Below are positions 7,541 to 15,626 of a DNA stretch of 25,299 nt, piece after piece; the first letter of the stretch is position 1; each line of letters begins with the position of its first letter. The translations under genes and the position numbers were made by a program. Source of the DNA: an uncultured Helicobacter sp. (GTDB lineage: Bacteria > Campylobacterota > Campylobacteria > Campylobacterales > Helicobacteraceae); NCBI RefSeq assembly GCF_937906905.1, contig NZ_CALERY010000009.1, positions 1-25,299 of the forward strand, in the 5' to 3' direction. Below the pieces are notes generated by a model, which saw nothing but the letters and a program-made list of their open reading frames with translations, did not search any database and had not been told where the DNA came from.

Positions 7541-8267
7541 AGAATTGACACTACTGCAAATAAAAACCAAGCAGAAATTCCAGGATAACCTAGCGCGCGT
7601 CATCGCCGAGTTGGAGAAAAGTAAAAAAGGCTCGATTATCTTAACTCCAGAGCTTGCGTTAAGCGGATTTTGCTACCAGAACATGGACGAGGCGAGCGAG
7701 TTTAGTAAGCATGCCACAGAGCAGCTGCTACATGCTAGTAGAGATCGCACGATTATCACCACGATGATTGAGAAAAAAAATCATAAGTTCTATAATAATC
7801 TTAAGGTCTTCTCCAATGGCGAGCTTATCCATAAGCAGTCTAAGCATAAGCTTTTTATGCTTGGTGAGGAGCATTTGCATTTTGCTGCTGGAGATGTGGG
7901 TGAGATTATTCCATTTCGGCTTAATGGCATGAACTGCGGCGCGCTAGTGTGCTTTGAGTTGCGATTTATTGAGCTTTGGCATAGGCTTCAGGGTGTTGAT
8001 GTGCTCTTTGTCCCAGCACAATGGGCGCAGGCTCGCAAGGAGCATTTCGAGACGCTATCTCGTGCGCTTGCTATCGCCAATCAATGCTTTGTTGTAGCCT
8101 GTAATGCTGCTAGCTTGCATATGGCAAAATCCAGCGCGATAATTAGCCCTTATGGCAAGGTTATCCAAGATGATAGCAAGGAGATCATAACTGCAGAAAT
8201 TGACATTGCAGAAGTAGAAAAAATGCGCAAATACATCGATGTGGGGCTAAAGGAATGCACCAAATAA
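7530..8267 (+). CDS. Carbon-nitrogen hydrolase (nitrilase/omega-amidase-like), catalytically intact
   Basis: A 245-residue amidohydrolase with the full nitrilase triad: Glu in LTPELALSGF (near residue 35), Lys in HKQSKHKLF (near residue 105), and Cys in ALVCFELRFIELW (near residue 140). Family members hydrolyse amides, for example omega-amidase or deaminated-glutathione amidase; the substrate here is not evident. The ATG at 7530 overlaps the nrdB stop by 11 bases, with GGCGGAG about 10 bases upstream; a TTG at 7527 is directly in front but less likely. It is followed closely by pcm, suggesting translational coupling of the three genes. A run of eight A at 7773-7780 lies inside the gene. Confidence 0.87.
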   Translation: MIFRELTLLQIKTKQKFQDNLARVIAELEKSKKGSIILTPELALSGFCYQNMDEASEFSKHATEQLLHASRDRTIITTMIEKKNHKFYNNLKVFSNGELIHKQSKHKLFMLGEEHLHFAAGDVGEIIPFRLNGMNCGALVCFELRFIELWHRLQGVDVLFVPAQWAQARKEHFETLSRALAIANQCFVVACNAASLHMAKSSAIISPYGKVIQDDSKEIITAEIDIAEVEKMRKYIDVGLKECTK

Positions 8268-8278
8268 AAGGCAGCCTA

Positions 8279-8947
8279 ATGTGCGATGAGATTAGCAGGG
8301 GGTTTGCTCTGCACTCTCATGTGCGCAAAGCACTAGAATCTGTCGATCGTGAGATGTTTGTGCCAGAGTTTATGAGACATCTTGCTTATAGTCTTAAGCC
8401 TCTGCCTATGGAGGCAGCGCAGTGGGTCTCCTCCCCGCTTACTGTTGCGAAAATGACTCAATACTTAACGCCTGGCGATAGTGTGCTTGAAATTGGCTGT
8501 GGGAGCGGGTATCAAGCCATGGTGCTTTCACGCATTTTTCGCCGAGTTTTTAGCATAGAGCGTATAGAATCTCTTTTGCTTGAAGCCCGGGATAGAATCC
8601 GTGCAAGCGGTGTGAGCAATATTCACACAAAGCTTGGCGATGGTCAGCAAGGCTGGGCGCAATACGCTCCTTATGATCGCATATTGTTTTCTGCTTGCTT
8701 AGAAGGGGATGTCCCAGAGGCGATAATCGAGCAGCTAGAGGAGGGAGGGATTCTCGTTGCTCCCATGTTGTCAATCTCTAGGGAGAGCGTGATTCCTACG
8801 CTCACTCTCTCTTCAAGCTCTAATACCCCCAAATCTCAAAGCAAGCAATATATCAAGCGCTTTACTAAGCGTGGCGGAAGATTGTGTGATGAGGAGATTT
8901 TGGAGGAATGTTTGTTTGTCCCGGTGGTTAGTGGGGTTGCCAAGTAG
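8279..8947 (+). CDS. pcm: Protein-L-isoaspartate O-methyltransferase
   Basis: A 222-residue SAM-dependent methyltransferase that initiates repair of isoaspartyl residues in aged proteins. Visible motifs are QWVSSPLTVAKMTQYL (the family has the VSSPxxVAxM type substrate loop), VLEIGCGSGYQAMVLSRIF (SAM motif I), SIERIESLLLEARDRI (motif post-I) and YDRILFSACLEGDVPEAIIEQLEEGGILVAPM (motifs II-III). The C-terminal region has a short Ser-rich insertion (LTLSSSSNTPKSQSKQ). The ATG at 8279 is chosen because AAAAGG lies 7 bases upstream; an in-frame ATG at 8255, within the previous gene, has poor spacing to its nearest purine run. It is likely co-transcribed with nrdB and the nitrilase. Confidence 0.9.
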   Translation: MCDEISRGFALHSHVRKALESVDREMFVPEFMRHLAYSLKPLPMEAAQWVSSPLTVAKMTQYLTPGDSVLEIGCGSGYQAMVLSRIFRRVFSIERIESLLLEARDRIRASGVSNIHTKLGDGQQGWAQYAPYDRILFSACLEGDVPEAIIEQLEEGGILVAPMLSISRESVIPTLTLSSSSNTPKSQSKQYIKRFTKRGGRLCDEEILEECLFVPVVSGVAK

Positions 8948-9030
8948 GGCGCAAGATGGGGTGCGAGTGATGAAAAGCACAAAAGCCAAGCACACAGCAT
9001 AGATAAACTATAAAAGAGAGCCAAGAAGCG

Positions 9031-9942
9031 ATGAGAGAGCTAGTAGAATCTTTCAGTATTGCGCCAGATAGGATTTGGCGTGAGATTTTGACACTAGAGT
9101 CGCTAGAATCCATGCAGGGCTTTCATGTGTGGCATGGGGTGCTTGGGGTGTGTGTAGGTGTGTTTGCAATGTGGTTGCTTTTCCCAAAAAAGCCCCTGAA
9201 TGATTTATCAAAACAGCTCCGCGAAATACCACCACAAGCGATTGTGGATTCTCCAGGATCGACAGAATCTGCTTATATTCCACCAGAATCTACTAGCACG
9301 CGCTGCTGCTCTCGCTTTCTTTGGGTGGGGCTTGCTGCGCTTGTCTGTGGGATTTTGGGGATCATGGCGGTATCTGGTGTGCTTCTTTTGTGGCTTTTGC
9401 CACTTGCGCTCATAATGCTCTTGCTCTGTGCATGGGATATGCGTTACTATGTCGTGCCCGATTGGCTTAATCTCTCTTGGCTTGCACTTGGTGCGATGAA
9501 AGGGCTTGCGCCTTTGGCTTTTAGTCATCTCTATACTTCATCTCAAAATCCCATACCAAACTTGGAGCTACTTAGGGGGTTTGGCGTGCCTGAAGCTTTG
9601 GATATAGATTCTGGTGTGCTGCAGAATCTATGGGAGATTGTTGATATAGCAGTGTTGCAAGATATGCTTCTGGGTGCTGGACTCATCGCACTGGTGTATA
9701 TGCTAGGGCTTATGGTAGTGCATAGACAGCTGCTGGGCGAGGGGGATATTATCTTTTGTGCTGGATTTAGTGCGTTGTTTGGTTTTGAGGGTCTGCTTTT
9801 AAGCATTTTCTGGGGCTGTGTAGTGGCGTGCGTGCTAGTGCTAGGAGCAAGAATCCAGCACACACGCTTATGTGTAGTGCCGCTTATCCCTTGCATGACT
9901 TTAGGGCTTTTTATCGGACTTGGGTTGGGGGTGCTTGCATGA
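9031..9942 (+). CDS. A24-family prepilin peptidase-like membrane protease
   Basis: A 303-residue polytopic membrane protein. It carries the two Asp motifs of type IV prepilin peptidases: CAWDMRYYVVPDWLN (Asp-x6-Pro-Asp) near residue 135 and LLGEGDIIF (GxGD) near residue 235. The N-terminal Cys-containing methyltransferase domain of classical PilD is absent; instead there is one N-terminal TM segment and a hydrophilic linker with PESTS-like sequence. It would cleave leader peptides of prepilin-like proteins at the inner membrane. No pilin or pilus-assembly gene is present in the window, so its substrates are unknown. The Shine-Dalgarno before the ATG is weak. The stop overlaps the next gene start as ATGA. 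Confidence 0.8.
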   Translation: MRELVESFSIAPDRIWREILTLESLESMQGFHVWHGVLGVCVGVFAMWLLFPKKPLNDLSKQLREIPPQAIVDSPGSTESAYIPPESTSTRCCSRFLWVGLAALVCGILGIMAVSGVLLLWLLPLALIMLLLCAWDMRYYVVPDWLNLSWLALGAMKGLAPLAFSHLYTSSQNPIPNLELLRGFGVPEALDIDSGVLQNLWEIVDIAVLQDMLLGAGLIALVYMLGLMVVHRQLLGEGDIIFCAGFSALFGFEGLLLSIFWGCVVACVLVLGARIQHTRLCVVPLIPCMTLGLFIGLGLGVLA

Positions 9943-10955
9943 TGCAGCGCTATCTTTTCTATGCGGTGGCGCAGGTGTTTTTGCCATTTTTTGTGGTGTT
10001 GTTTTTTATCGCTTCTATTGTTTTGCTGATTGGTCTTGCGACGGTTACGCAATTCATTAAGCTCAATATCTGGGATTTGGCACAGATATTTCTCTACTCT
10101 ATCCCTAATGGAATCTTTTTCATTATCCCTATTACATTTTTTTGTGCGTGTGTGCTGGGGCTCTCTCGGCTTTCGTTTGATTATGAGCTGCTTGTGTTTT
10201 TCTCACTTGGGATTTCACCACGCAAGATTCTGCTGCCATTTGTAGGGCTAAGCGCTTTTGCAAGCATTGTGCTATTATTTTTCTCACTAGCTCTTATTCC
10301 TCTCTCTAAAAGCGCTTATGGCAATTTCATGGCGCAAAAGCGTGCTGAAGTCAATATCAACATTAAAGCCGGGGAGTTTGGTCAAAAGCTTGGTGATTGG
10401 CTTGTTTATGCTGATAAGGCGCAGGATAGGCATTATGAGGGCTTAGTGCTTTTTTCTAGCAATCTAGAATCCCAGGAGACATTTATTGTCGCCAGTGAGG
10501 GTGAGATGAGTAATAACGAGGGTGTATTCACGCTGCTTTTGCGCGATGGGAGTGCGTATTTTGCCGCACCAAACAAAGTCGAGCGTGCGGATTTTGCCCA
10601 AATGCTTGTGCATACCAAAATTGATGAGATTAACCTTAGCTCCTATGATTTATGGGCATATTGGAAAAGTGCATTTGAAGGTAGCCACTCGCAGGCTAGG
10701 CGACTCGCGCAAGCGATTATCACCTCGCTTTTTCCTATTGTGAGCATTTTTCTCATACCGCTTTTTGGTATCGCCAATCCTAGATTCCACAAGAATCTAA
10801 GCTATGTGTATTTGCTGCTTAGTGTAGGTGGGTATTTCATCGCTATGCATGTTTTAAGCCAGAATGCGCCATTTATTGGGATATTTGCGTTGCCTATTTT
10901 GTGGATTTTAGGTTCATATTTACTATATAGGAAATTTATCCTGCGGCTGTATTAG
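9939..10955 (+). CDS. LptF/LptG (YjgP/YjgQ) family permease
   Basis: A 338-residue inner-membrane protein with TM segments near residues 10-35, 50-75 and 95-120, a central periplasmic region, and three more TM segments at the C-terminus. LSFDYELLVFFSLGISPRKILLPFVGLS is the coupling-helix region typical of LptF/LptG. KAGEFGQKLGDWLVYADKAQD fits the periplasmic beta-jellyroll domain. In the Lpt complex LptF and LptG pair with LptB ATPase to extract lipopolysaccharide from the inner membrane. Which of the two this is cannot be decided here, though a single-gene layout suggests LptF. The ATG at 9939 overlaps the stop of the upstream gene (ATGA), giving translational coupling; similarity does not extend further upstream. 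Confidence 0.85.
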   Translation: MMQRYLFYAVAQVFLPFFVVLFFIASIVLLIGLATVTQFIKLNIWDLAQIFLYSIPNGIFFIIPITFFCACVLGLSRLSFDYELLVFFSLGISPRKILLPFVGLSAFASIVLLFFSLALIPLSKSAYGNFMAQKRAEVNINIKAGEFGQKLGDWLVYADKAQDRHYEGLVLFSSNLESQETFIVASEGEMSNNEGVFTLLLRDGSAYFAAPNKVERADFAQMLVHTKIDEINLSSYDLWAYWKSAFEGSHSQARRLAQAIITSLFPIVSIFLIPLFGIANPRFHKNLSYVYLLLSVGGYFIAMHVLSQNAPFIGIFALPILWILGSYLLYRKFILRLY

Positions 10956-11164
10956 AGCTTACGCGCGATTTTATGTTGTGAGACTCAACGGGCAAAGAGT
11001 AGAGATATCAAGACTCTAAATCTAAAATATACCAAGCTAGGCGACTCTGCTACCAAAGCAAATGCCACCCTCATAGGGCTTTGCATAGGGTAGAGCAGAC
11101 CTTGATAGCCAAGCAGATAGGCAAAGCGGCACTTTGATGAGACATTATGTGCTATTTTTACCCT
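10956..11164. other. Convergent intergenic region, nothing assigned
   Basis: A 209-base gap between two converging genes. No tRNA, no open frame with a ribosome binding site and no strong hairpin with a T-run is seen. The only structure noted is a short 5-bp ACCCT/AGGGT pairing around 11070-11095, too weak to call a terminator. Confidence 0.5.
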
Positions 11165-11596
11165 CTATCTCTCTTTCTCAAGCACATGTGCGAAAATCAC
11201 CCCATCAATCCCCTGCCTAGCATATAGCTCTATCTCCTCCCAGCTGGCAATTACCTGTAGCACCTTAGAATCTAACACATAGGAATCTGCAATCTCTTGA
11301 TACGCCTTTGCACCAGAATCCACAATCACAAAGCGCGGCAAAAAATACGCACTCATAAGAAACTCGCTAACACTCCCCACACGCATAGCAAATGGCATGT
11401 GCCAGGACTTAGCGCACTCTGCCAGTGCTAGATCATAGCCAAACCACGCGATAATCTCGCTCTGCACTCTCTCATGCGTCTCTATACCAGAATCTACTTG
11501 CGCTGACATAGCGCGCAAACTCGCTAGCTCCTCTTCACTCCCAACTCGCACAAATCGCGCAGGATACACCGCCGCATGCGCCCCGATGATAATCAT
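11165..11596 (-). CDS. Conserved hypothetical protein downstream of rsmG block
   Basis: A 143-residue protein I cannot assign to a function. It begins MIIIGAHAAVYPARFVRV, has alternating helices and strands, and ends GIDGVIFAHVLEKER. No catalytic motif, signal peptide or membrane span is evident. Its order after tatB-tatC-queA-rsmG and the small zinc-ribbon protein resembles a conserved Helicobacter gene order as I recall it, suggesting a gene kept in the lineage. It is separated by 76 bases from the upstream gene and is the last gene of the minus-strand operon, converging on the LptF-like gene. Confidence 0.65.
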   Translation of the reverse strand: MIIIGAHAAVYPARFVRVGSEEELASLRAMSAQVDSGIETHERVQSEIIAWFGYDLALAECAKSWHMPFAMRVGSVSEFLMSAYFLPRFVIVDSGAKAYQEIADSYVLDSKVLQVIASWEEIELYARQGIDGVIFAHVLEKER

Positions 11597-11672
11597 TTTA
11601 TTCCTTTATTTTGTGGTTTATCCATAGCCATATTGACCCAAGCACCCCTAAACACGCTTAGCGCATGTAGAT

Positions 11673-11936
11673 TTAGCTTGGCAGGCAATCCTTGGAGCAG
11701 TAGAAATTACCTTTAAACCTTATAGCAGAATCTATGGGTGTGAAGCTCCCACATCGTGCGCATGCTACAAGCTCGCATTCATCATGCTCTCTATCTCGCC
11801 CAGAATCTGCGCTAGCAGTCCTTGCCTCTAAATCGCCCAAAGGGTTTTTCCCATAGCCTAGCACACGGCGCACGAGCCGCAGCACCAAATATACCAAAAC
11901 ACTAAATGCAATCACCAAGATAAAAAACCGAATCAT
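11673..11936 (-). CDS. PP0621-like small membrane-anchored zinc-ribbon protein
   Basis: An 87-residue protein. An N-terminal TM segment (MIRFFILVIAFSVLVYLVL) is followed by a basic stretch, a linker and a C-terminal Cys cluster CARC...FYCSKDC with spacing Cx2C-x17-Cx3C, typical of a small zinc-binding ribbon. The architecture matches the PP0621 family of uncharacterised proteins. The ATG at 11936 overlaps the rsmG stop (TGATG) and is preceded by a strong AAGGAGG at good spacing; the GTG three bases upstream lies too close to that site. Its function is unknown. Confidence 0.75.
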   Translation of the reverse strand: MIRFFILVIAFSVLVYLVLRLVRRVLGYGKNPLGDLEARTASADSGRDREHDECELVACARCGSFTPIDSAIRFKGNFYCSKDCLPS

Positions 11937-12556
11937 CACGCCTCCTTATACACATAGATTCTGGCATTATAGCGGTAAAGCTGCACGCCTACATCATAGG
12001 GTGCAAGTCCCTCGCAGAAGCTTCTCTCTCCTTTATAGAAAAGATAATGCCCGCCGCTAGCAATCCGCTTACGCCCAAGCTCTAGCAGCGCGCTATTCCC
12101 CAAGCTTGCACGCGAGGTGATGAGATCTGGAGCAAACTCCAGTCTAATCTCTTGCGCACGCTTAGATTCTACGCGCACATTTTTGAGCCCTAGTCGCTGC
12201 ACACAAAATCGCAAAAACGCCGCACGCTTCTTGCGTGGCTCGCTCAGCACAAACGCACTAGAATCGCACAAAATCGCCAATACCAACGCAGGCAGCCCCG
12301 CCCCAGAGCCGATGTCAAAGCACAGAGAAAATGGCTTGATGACAAGCAGCGGCAGCGCAGAATCGATAATGTTTTTTTCCATATCAGCCAGAGTGCGAGC
12401 GGTGGTAAGATTGTGTGCTTGATTCCACTCTAGCACAAGTGCTGCATAAGATTCTAGGGCAGTTTTCTTTGTCGCAGTGCCACTAAGCGCACCAAGCAGA
12501 GAATCTAGCCCCACTATGCCAGCACCCAGATCCTGCATACTCGCTATTTCTTGCAT
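11936..12556 (-). CDS. rsmG: 16S rRNA (guanine-527-N7)-methyltransferase
   Basis: A 206-residue RsmG (GidB) homologue that methylates G527 of 16S rRNA. Visible features are YAALVLEWNQAHNLTTART near residues 40-58, the SAM-binding FDIGSGAGLPALVLAI, the EPRKKRAAFLRFCVQRLGLKNV segment and ITSRA. All are characteristic of the family, and the length is normal. The ATG follows AGGGTGA and lies 8 bases after the queA stop; the gene's own stop overlaps the next start. It is part of the atpB-to-11165 operon. Confidence 0.93.
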   Translation of the reverse strand: MQEIASMQDLGAGIVGLDSLLGALSGTATKKTALESYAALVLEWNQAHNLTTARTLADMEKNIIDSALPLLVIKPFSLCFDIGSGAGLPALVLAILCDSSAFVLSEPRKKRAAFLRFCVQRLGLKNVRVESKRAQEIRLEFAPDLITSRASLGNSALLELGRKRIASGGHYLFYKGERSFCEGLAPYDVGVQLYRYNARIYVYKEA

Positions 12557-12564
12557 TGTTCACC

Positions 12565-13956
12565 CTAGATGATAAGCATGCCATCGCCATAGGAGTAGAA
12601 GCGATAGCCCTCCTGCAGCGCTTGCGTATAGATCTCTCGCCACATCTCCACGCCCACCATAGAAGCCACAAGCATGATGAGCGTGGATTTGGGTAGGTGA
12701 AAATTCGTAAGCAAGGCGTGCCCATAGTGCGGGGGATTGCCTGGGTGGAGAAAGATATCACACTGCGCACTAAAATCGCTAGCCCCTGTTTCAAAAACAT
12801 TATAAGATCCATTACTAGCGTCTTTGCTTGTGCAATCGCCCGCATACCCGCTCTTATTTCCGTCATCACTCTTGCCATTTGCCACACGACAAAGATACTC
12901 TACACTGCGAAGCGCGCTTGTGCCTACGCAGAGACGCTTTTTAGATTCTAGGATTTTTCGCGCATTTGGTGCGCTCACATGCAGCGCTTCTGTATGTATG
13001 ACATGGCTGCGTATATCTGGGACATTCACGCTAGCAAATGTCCCAGCCCCGATATGCAGCGTGATATAGGCTAAATCAAAGCGTGTGCGCATAGATTCTA
13101 GCATTTGCGAGGAGATATGCAACGAAGCTGTAGGCGCAGCAATAGCACCATCGTGGCTAGCGAACACGCTTTGATAATCACTTTGCGCGCAATATGCACT
13201 ATCTGGCTTGATATAGGGTGGCAGTGGCGTCTGTCCTATTGATTCTAGCATGGCAAGCACTTGGGCATAGGAGAGATACTGCATCTGGGCGCACAGCTCT
13301 CTAGGAGCTGGATTTGTTATTTGGGAGTGTGGGGGTTGTGAGAGCTTCGGGGTGGATTGTGGCATGTGTGTGAAAAACCGCACCACGCGATAGCCACTCT
13401 CTAGCACCCCTATGATTTGCGCATAGTAATGTGCGCCACACCATAGCACATCACCAACCTTGAGCCTGCCGCGCACTTGGCAGATACAAGGCGCATAGGG
13501 CAGCTTAGTAAGAGCAGAGTCTAAATTTGCATATGTGCTAGATTTAAGGCTAGATTCTAGTGCGAAATCTAAATCGGCATGGGTTTGCACAAGCTGGCTC
13601 ACATCGCGCGCAGCAAATAGTCTGTGGAACAATATCTCGCGCGCCCTTAGCCTAGTCTCGCTAGAATTTGCACCAAGAGCTATGCCCAAGAATTCATGGC
13701 TAGATTCTGGGGGTTTGGGGAGCTTTTGGGCATGGATTCTGGCTTTTAGCACGCGCGTATCATTGAGGATAATAAGTGAATCTGGCGGGATAAACTCCAA
13801 CAAATGCGCAAAAGTTGTATGTGTGATACGCCTGCTTGCTCGATCATACACAAGTAGTCTTGCCTGCTCACGCGGGTAGATTGGGTGATGGGCGATTAGA
13901 TGCTCTGGCAGAGGGTAGTCGTAGGTGGCAAGTGCGTATGGGTCAGCTTGGGTCAT
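12565..13956 (-). CDS. queA: S-adenosylmethionine:tRNA ribosyltransferase-isomerase, enlarged
   Basis: QueA transfers and isomerises the ribosyl part of SAM to preQ1-modified tRNA to give epoxyqueuosine. Clear motifs are DYPLPEHLIAHHPIYPREQARLL near the start, LIILNDTRVLKARI, GQTPLPPYI, DYQSVFASHDGAIAAPTASLH, ITLHIGAGTF, the RSHVIHTE segment, and FHLPKSTLIMLV at the end. At 463 residues it is about 100 longer than the usual 340-360. Extra sequence appears between residues about 78 and 150, near 193-220 (PQSTPKLSQPPHSQ) and near 360-398 (NGKSDDGNKSGYAGD). All core motifs are retained. The ATG at 13956 overlaps tatC by 14 bases; an earlier in-frame start at 14040 would lie deep inside tatC. Confidence 0.92.
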   Translation of the reverse strand: MTQADPYALATYDYPLPEHLIAHHPIYPREQARLLVYDRASRRITHTTFAHLLEFIPPDSLIILNDTRVLKARIHAQKLPKPPESSHEFLGIALGANSSETRLRAREILFHRLFAARDVSQLVQTHADLDFALESSLKSSTYANLDSALTKLPYAPCICQVRGRLKVGDVLWCGAHYYAQIIGVLESGYRVVRFFTHMPQSTPKLSQPPHSQITNPAPRELCAQMQYLSYAQVLAMLESIGQTPLPPYIKPDSAYCAQSDYQSVFASHDGAIAAPTASLHISSQMLESMRTRFDLAYITLHIGAGTFASVNVPDIRSHVIHTEALHVSAPNARKILESKKRLCVGTSALRSVEYLCRVANGKSDDGNKSGYAGDCTSKDASNGSYNVFETGASDFSAQCDIFLHPGNPPHYGHALLTNFHLPKSTLIMLVASMVGVEMWREIYTQALQEGYRFYSYGDGMLII

Positions 13957-14710
13957 TGTCTGGCTTTTGGGGAGAGTGGCTGGATTCTGGTGCGCGTTTG
14001 GCGGGATTGACAAGGCGCGCGATGAGAATCGAGAATCCATAGAGAATCACCAGCGGGATAGCCATGAGTAGCTGGGAAAACGGATCTGGTGGAGTGATAA
14101 TGGCGGCGATGATAAAAATGATCACCACAGCGTATTTGAAAAAGCCTTTCAAGCTCTCATCGGTAATCATGCCAACTTTTGCCAGAAAATACGCCAGCAC
14201 AGGTAGCTCAAACGCCACACCAAAGCCTAGCACCACGCGGATAAAAAAGCTCACATAACTTTCAATAGAGATATTGGCTTCAAACATATCGTTCCCAAAG
14301 AGCAAAATATACTCAATCATAAATGGAAACACGACATAGTAGGCAAACAACGCCCCCATCGCAAACATCGCCGTGCCAAAAAACACAAAAGGCAAGATGA
14401 TTTTTTTCTCGTTTTTATACAAGCCTGGCGCGACGAACAGCCACAGCTGCCAAAAAATTATAGGCACGCAAATCGTAAAAGCTGCCAAAAACGCCACACT
14501 CATCGCGGAAAAAATCCCCTCTAGTGGAGAGAGCTGCACGAGCAGCCCCTGCACATCGCGCGCAAAGGCATTTTCGATAGGGACTTTGATAACCCCAAAA
14601 ATCTGCTTCCAAAATGCAAAACACACGATAAATGCTACAACCACGCTAGCAAGGGCAATCATAAGGCGTTTGCGTAAATCTTGAATATGGGGCTTTAGAT
14701 CTTCAAACAT
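13943..14710 (-). CDS. tatC: Twin-arginine translocase subunit TatC
   Basis: A 255-residue six-TM protein, the receptor core of the Tat pathway that exports folded proteins. It begins MFEDLKPHIQDLRKRLMIAL, matching the conserved HLxELRxR start of TatC. It then shows FWQLWLFVAPGLYKNEK, the FE-containing FGVAFELPVL segment and IITPPDPFSQLLMAIPLVILYG near the end. The C-terminal tail is hydrophilic (PAKRAPESSHSPQKPDNDPS). It lies 9 bases downstream of tatB and overlaps queA. Confidence 0.96.
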   Translation of the reverse strand: MFEDLKPHIQDLRKRLMIALASVVVAFIVCFAFWKQIFGVIKVPIENAFARDVQGLLVQLSPLEGIFSAMSVAFLAAFTICVPIIFWQLWLFVAPGLYKNEKKIILPFVFFGTAMFAMGALFAYYVVFPFMIEYILLFGNDMFEANISIESYVSFFIRVVLGFGVAFELPVLAYFLAKVGMITDESLKGFFKYAVVIIFIIAAIITPPDPFSQLLMAIPLVILYGFSILIARLVNPAKRAPESSHSPQKPDNDPS

Positions 14711-14719
14711 GGCAGACCT

Positions 14720-15370
14720 TTAAGACTTGGTGCGAGATTTCGCGCGAGATTTGGGCGAGTGTGTCTTGGAGACAGAGGAAGCAGGAGATTTTGCAGCTTT
14801 GGCAAGTGCTTTAGATTCTGCTAAAGACTCTTGGTGCGTGGATTCTGGGTATTTTGTGAGTTTGGGGGATTTCAGGAGCTTGGAGGAGGAGGTTTTAGCA
14901 GGTTCGCTGGATTTAGTAGATTTGCTAGATTTCACTCTGTCGCCTTTGCTGGACTTTGTTGATTTCACATTTTTCTTGGGCGTGGATTCTGGAGTAGATT
15001 CTCTCACCACAACCTCTCCTGCCACACCAGAATCCACCACAGAATCTATGGCGGCAGGATTTTGCGGATTTACGCTTGCTGGTAGTGCCTTGTATTCACT
15101 AAAGAGTTCATCAATCTCCTTTAGCTGCATATCTTTGGTAATGGAATCAACCTGGGCATTAAAATGTTCATGATAATTTGAAGCTTCTTTTTGGAGCGCA
15201 CTAATATGCAGCTCGTTATCGAGAGTTTGTTTGGCATCGTGGATCGTTTTTCGCGCAACTTTTAGAAACTTCACCACATCAATGATGGCTTGGGGAAGCT
15301 TGTCAGGACCTAGAAAGATAATGGCGACGATGACAATAACCACAATCTCAAAAAATCCCATACCAAACAT
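14720..15370 (-). CDS. tatB: Twin-arginine translocase subunit TatB
   Basis: A 216-residue protein with the TatA/B signature: a short N-terminal TM helix (MGFFEIVVIVIVAIIFLGP), the conserved Phe-Leu-Gly-Pro hinge, then an amphipathic helix LPQAIIDVVKFLKVARKTI. Its position before tatC and its length favour TatB over TatA. The C-terminal 90 or so residues are low-complexity Lys/Ser/Pro (for example SSKSTKSSEPAKTSSSKLL), probably a disordered, positively charged tail. Several copies of GATTCT fall in this tail. Confidence 0.92.
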   Translation of the reverse strand: MFGMGFFEIVVIVIVAIIFLGPDKLPQAIIDVVKFLKVARKTIHDAKQTLDNELHISALQKEASNYHEHFNAQVDSITKDMQLKEIDELFSEYKALPASVNPQNPAAIDSVVDSGVAGEVVVRESTPESTPKKNVKSTKSSKGDRVKSSKSTKSSEPAKTSSSKLLKSPKLTKYPESTHQESLAESKALAKAAKSPASSVSKTHSPKSRAKSRTKS

Positions 15371-15413
15371 AAAAAATCCTAGCAGTCCTAAAATCTACAT
15401 AGAGTCTAGCGCA

Positions 15414-15626
15414 TTACAAGAGATACTTTAGCAGCATGCTTAGAGCCTTTGCCACCACACCAAAAAACAAGAAAACACAGAAAAACAGCGCACCCACAAG
15501 CACGCCTAGTAGCGCATAGCCCAAAAGCGCATATACCACATACCCAAGGCACACCGCACCGCCTATCGCTACGCCGATAAAAAGTCCGCTTAGCACATCA
15601 AGGATTGCAGCGAGCTGGTGTGGCAA
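15414..15626 (-). CDS. Small Gly-rich membrane protein between atpB and tatB
   Basis: A 70-residue, almost wholly hydrophobic protein of two probable TM helices. It has Gly-rich packing motifs (GLFIGVAIGGAVCLG, LLGVLVGALFF) and a short basic end. No function is recognised. There is no ATG near the start: TTG at 15626 follows the atpB stop directly, and GGAGGG inside the end of atpB sits 7 bases before it, an excellent spacing. Translation is thus probably coupled to atpB. It could assist ATP synthase or Tat assembly, but the only evidence for that is position. Confidence 0.62.
   Translation of the reverse strand: MPHQLAAILDVLSGLFIGVAIGGAVCLGYVVYALLGYALLGVLVGALFFCVFLFFGVVAKALSMLLKYLL

Noticed and set aside
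7773..7780. A8 run in the intact nitrilase gene
   Set aside because: The frame is intact and encodes a plausible Glu-Lys-Lys-Asn; no sign of a switch, although transcriptional slippage cannot be excluded.
11070..11095. Possible terminator hairpin between the LptF-like gene and the 143-residue gene
   Set aside because: Only a 5-bp ACCCT/AGGGT pairing with a long loop and no T-run.
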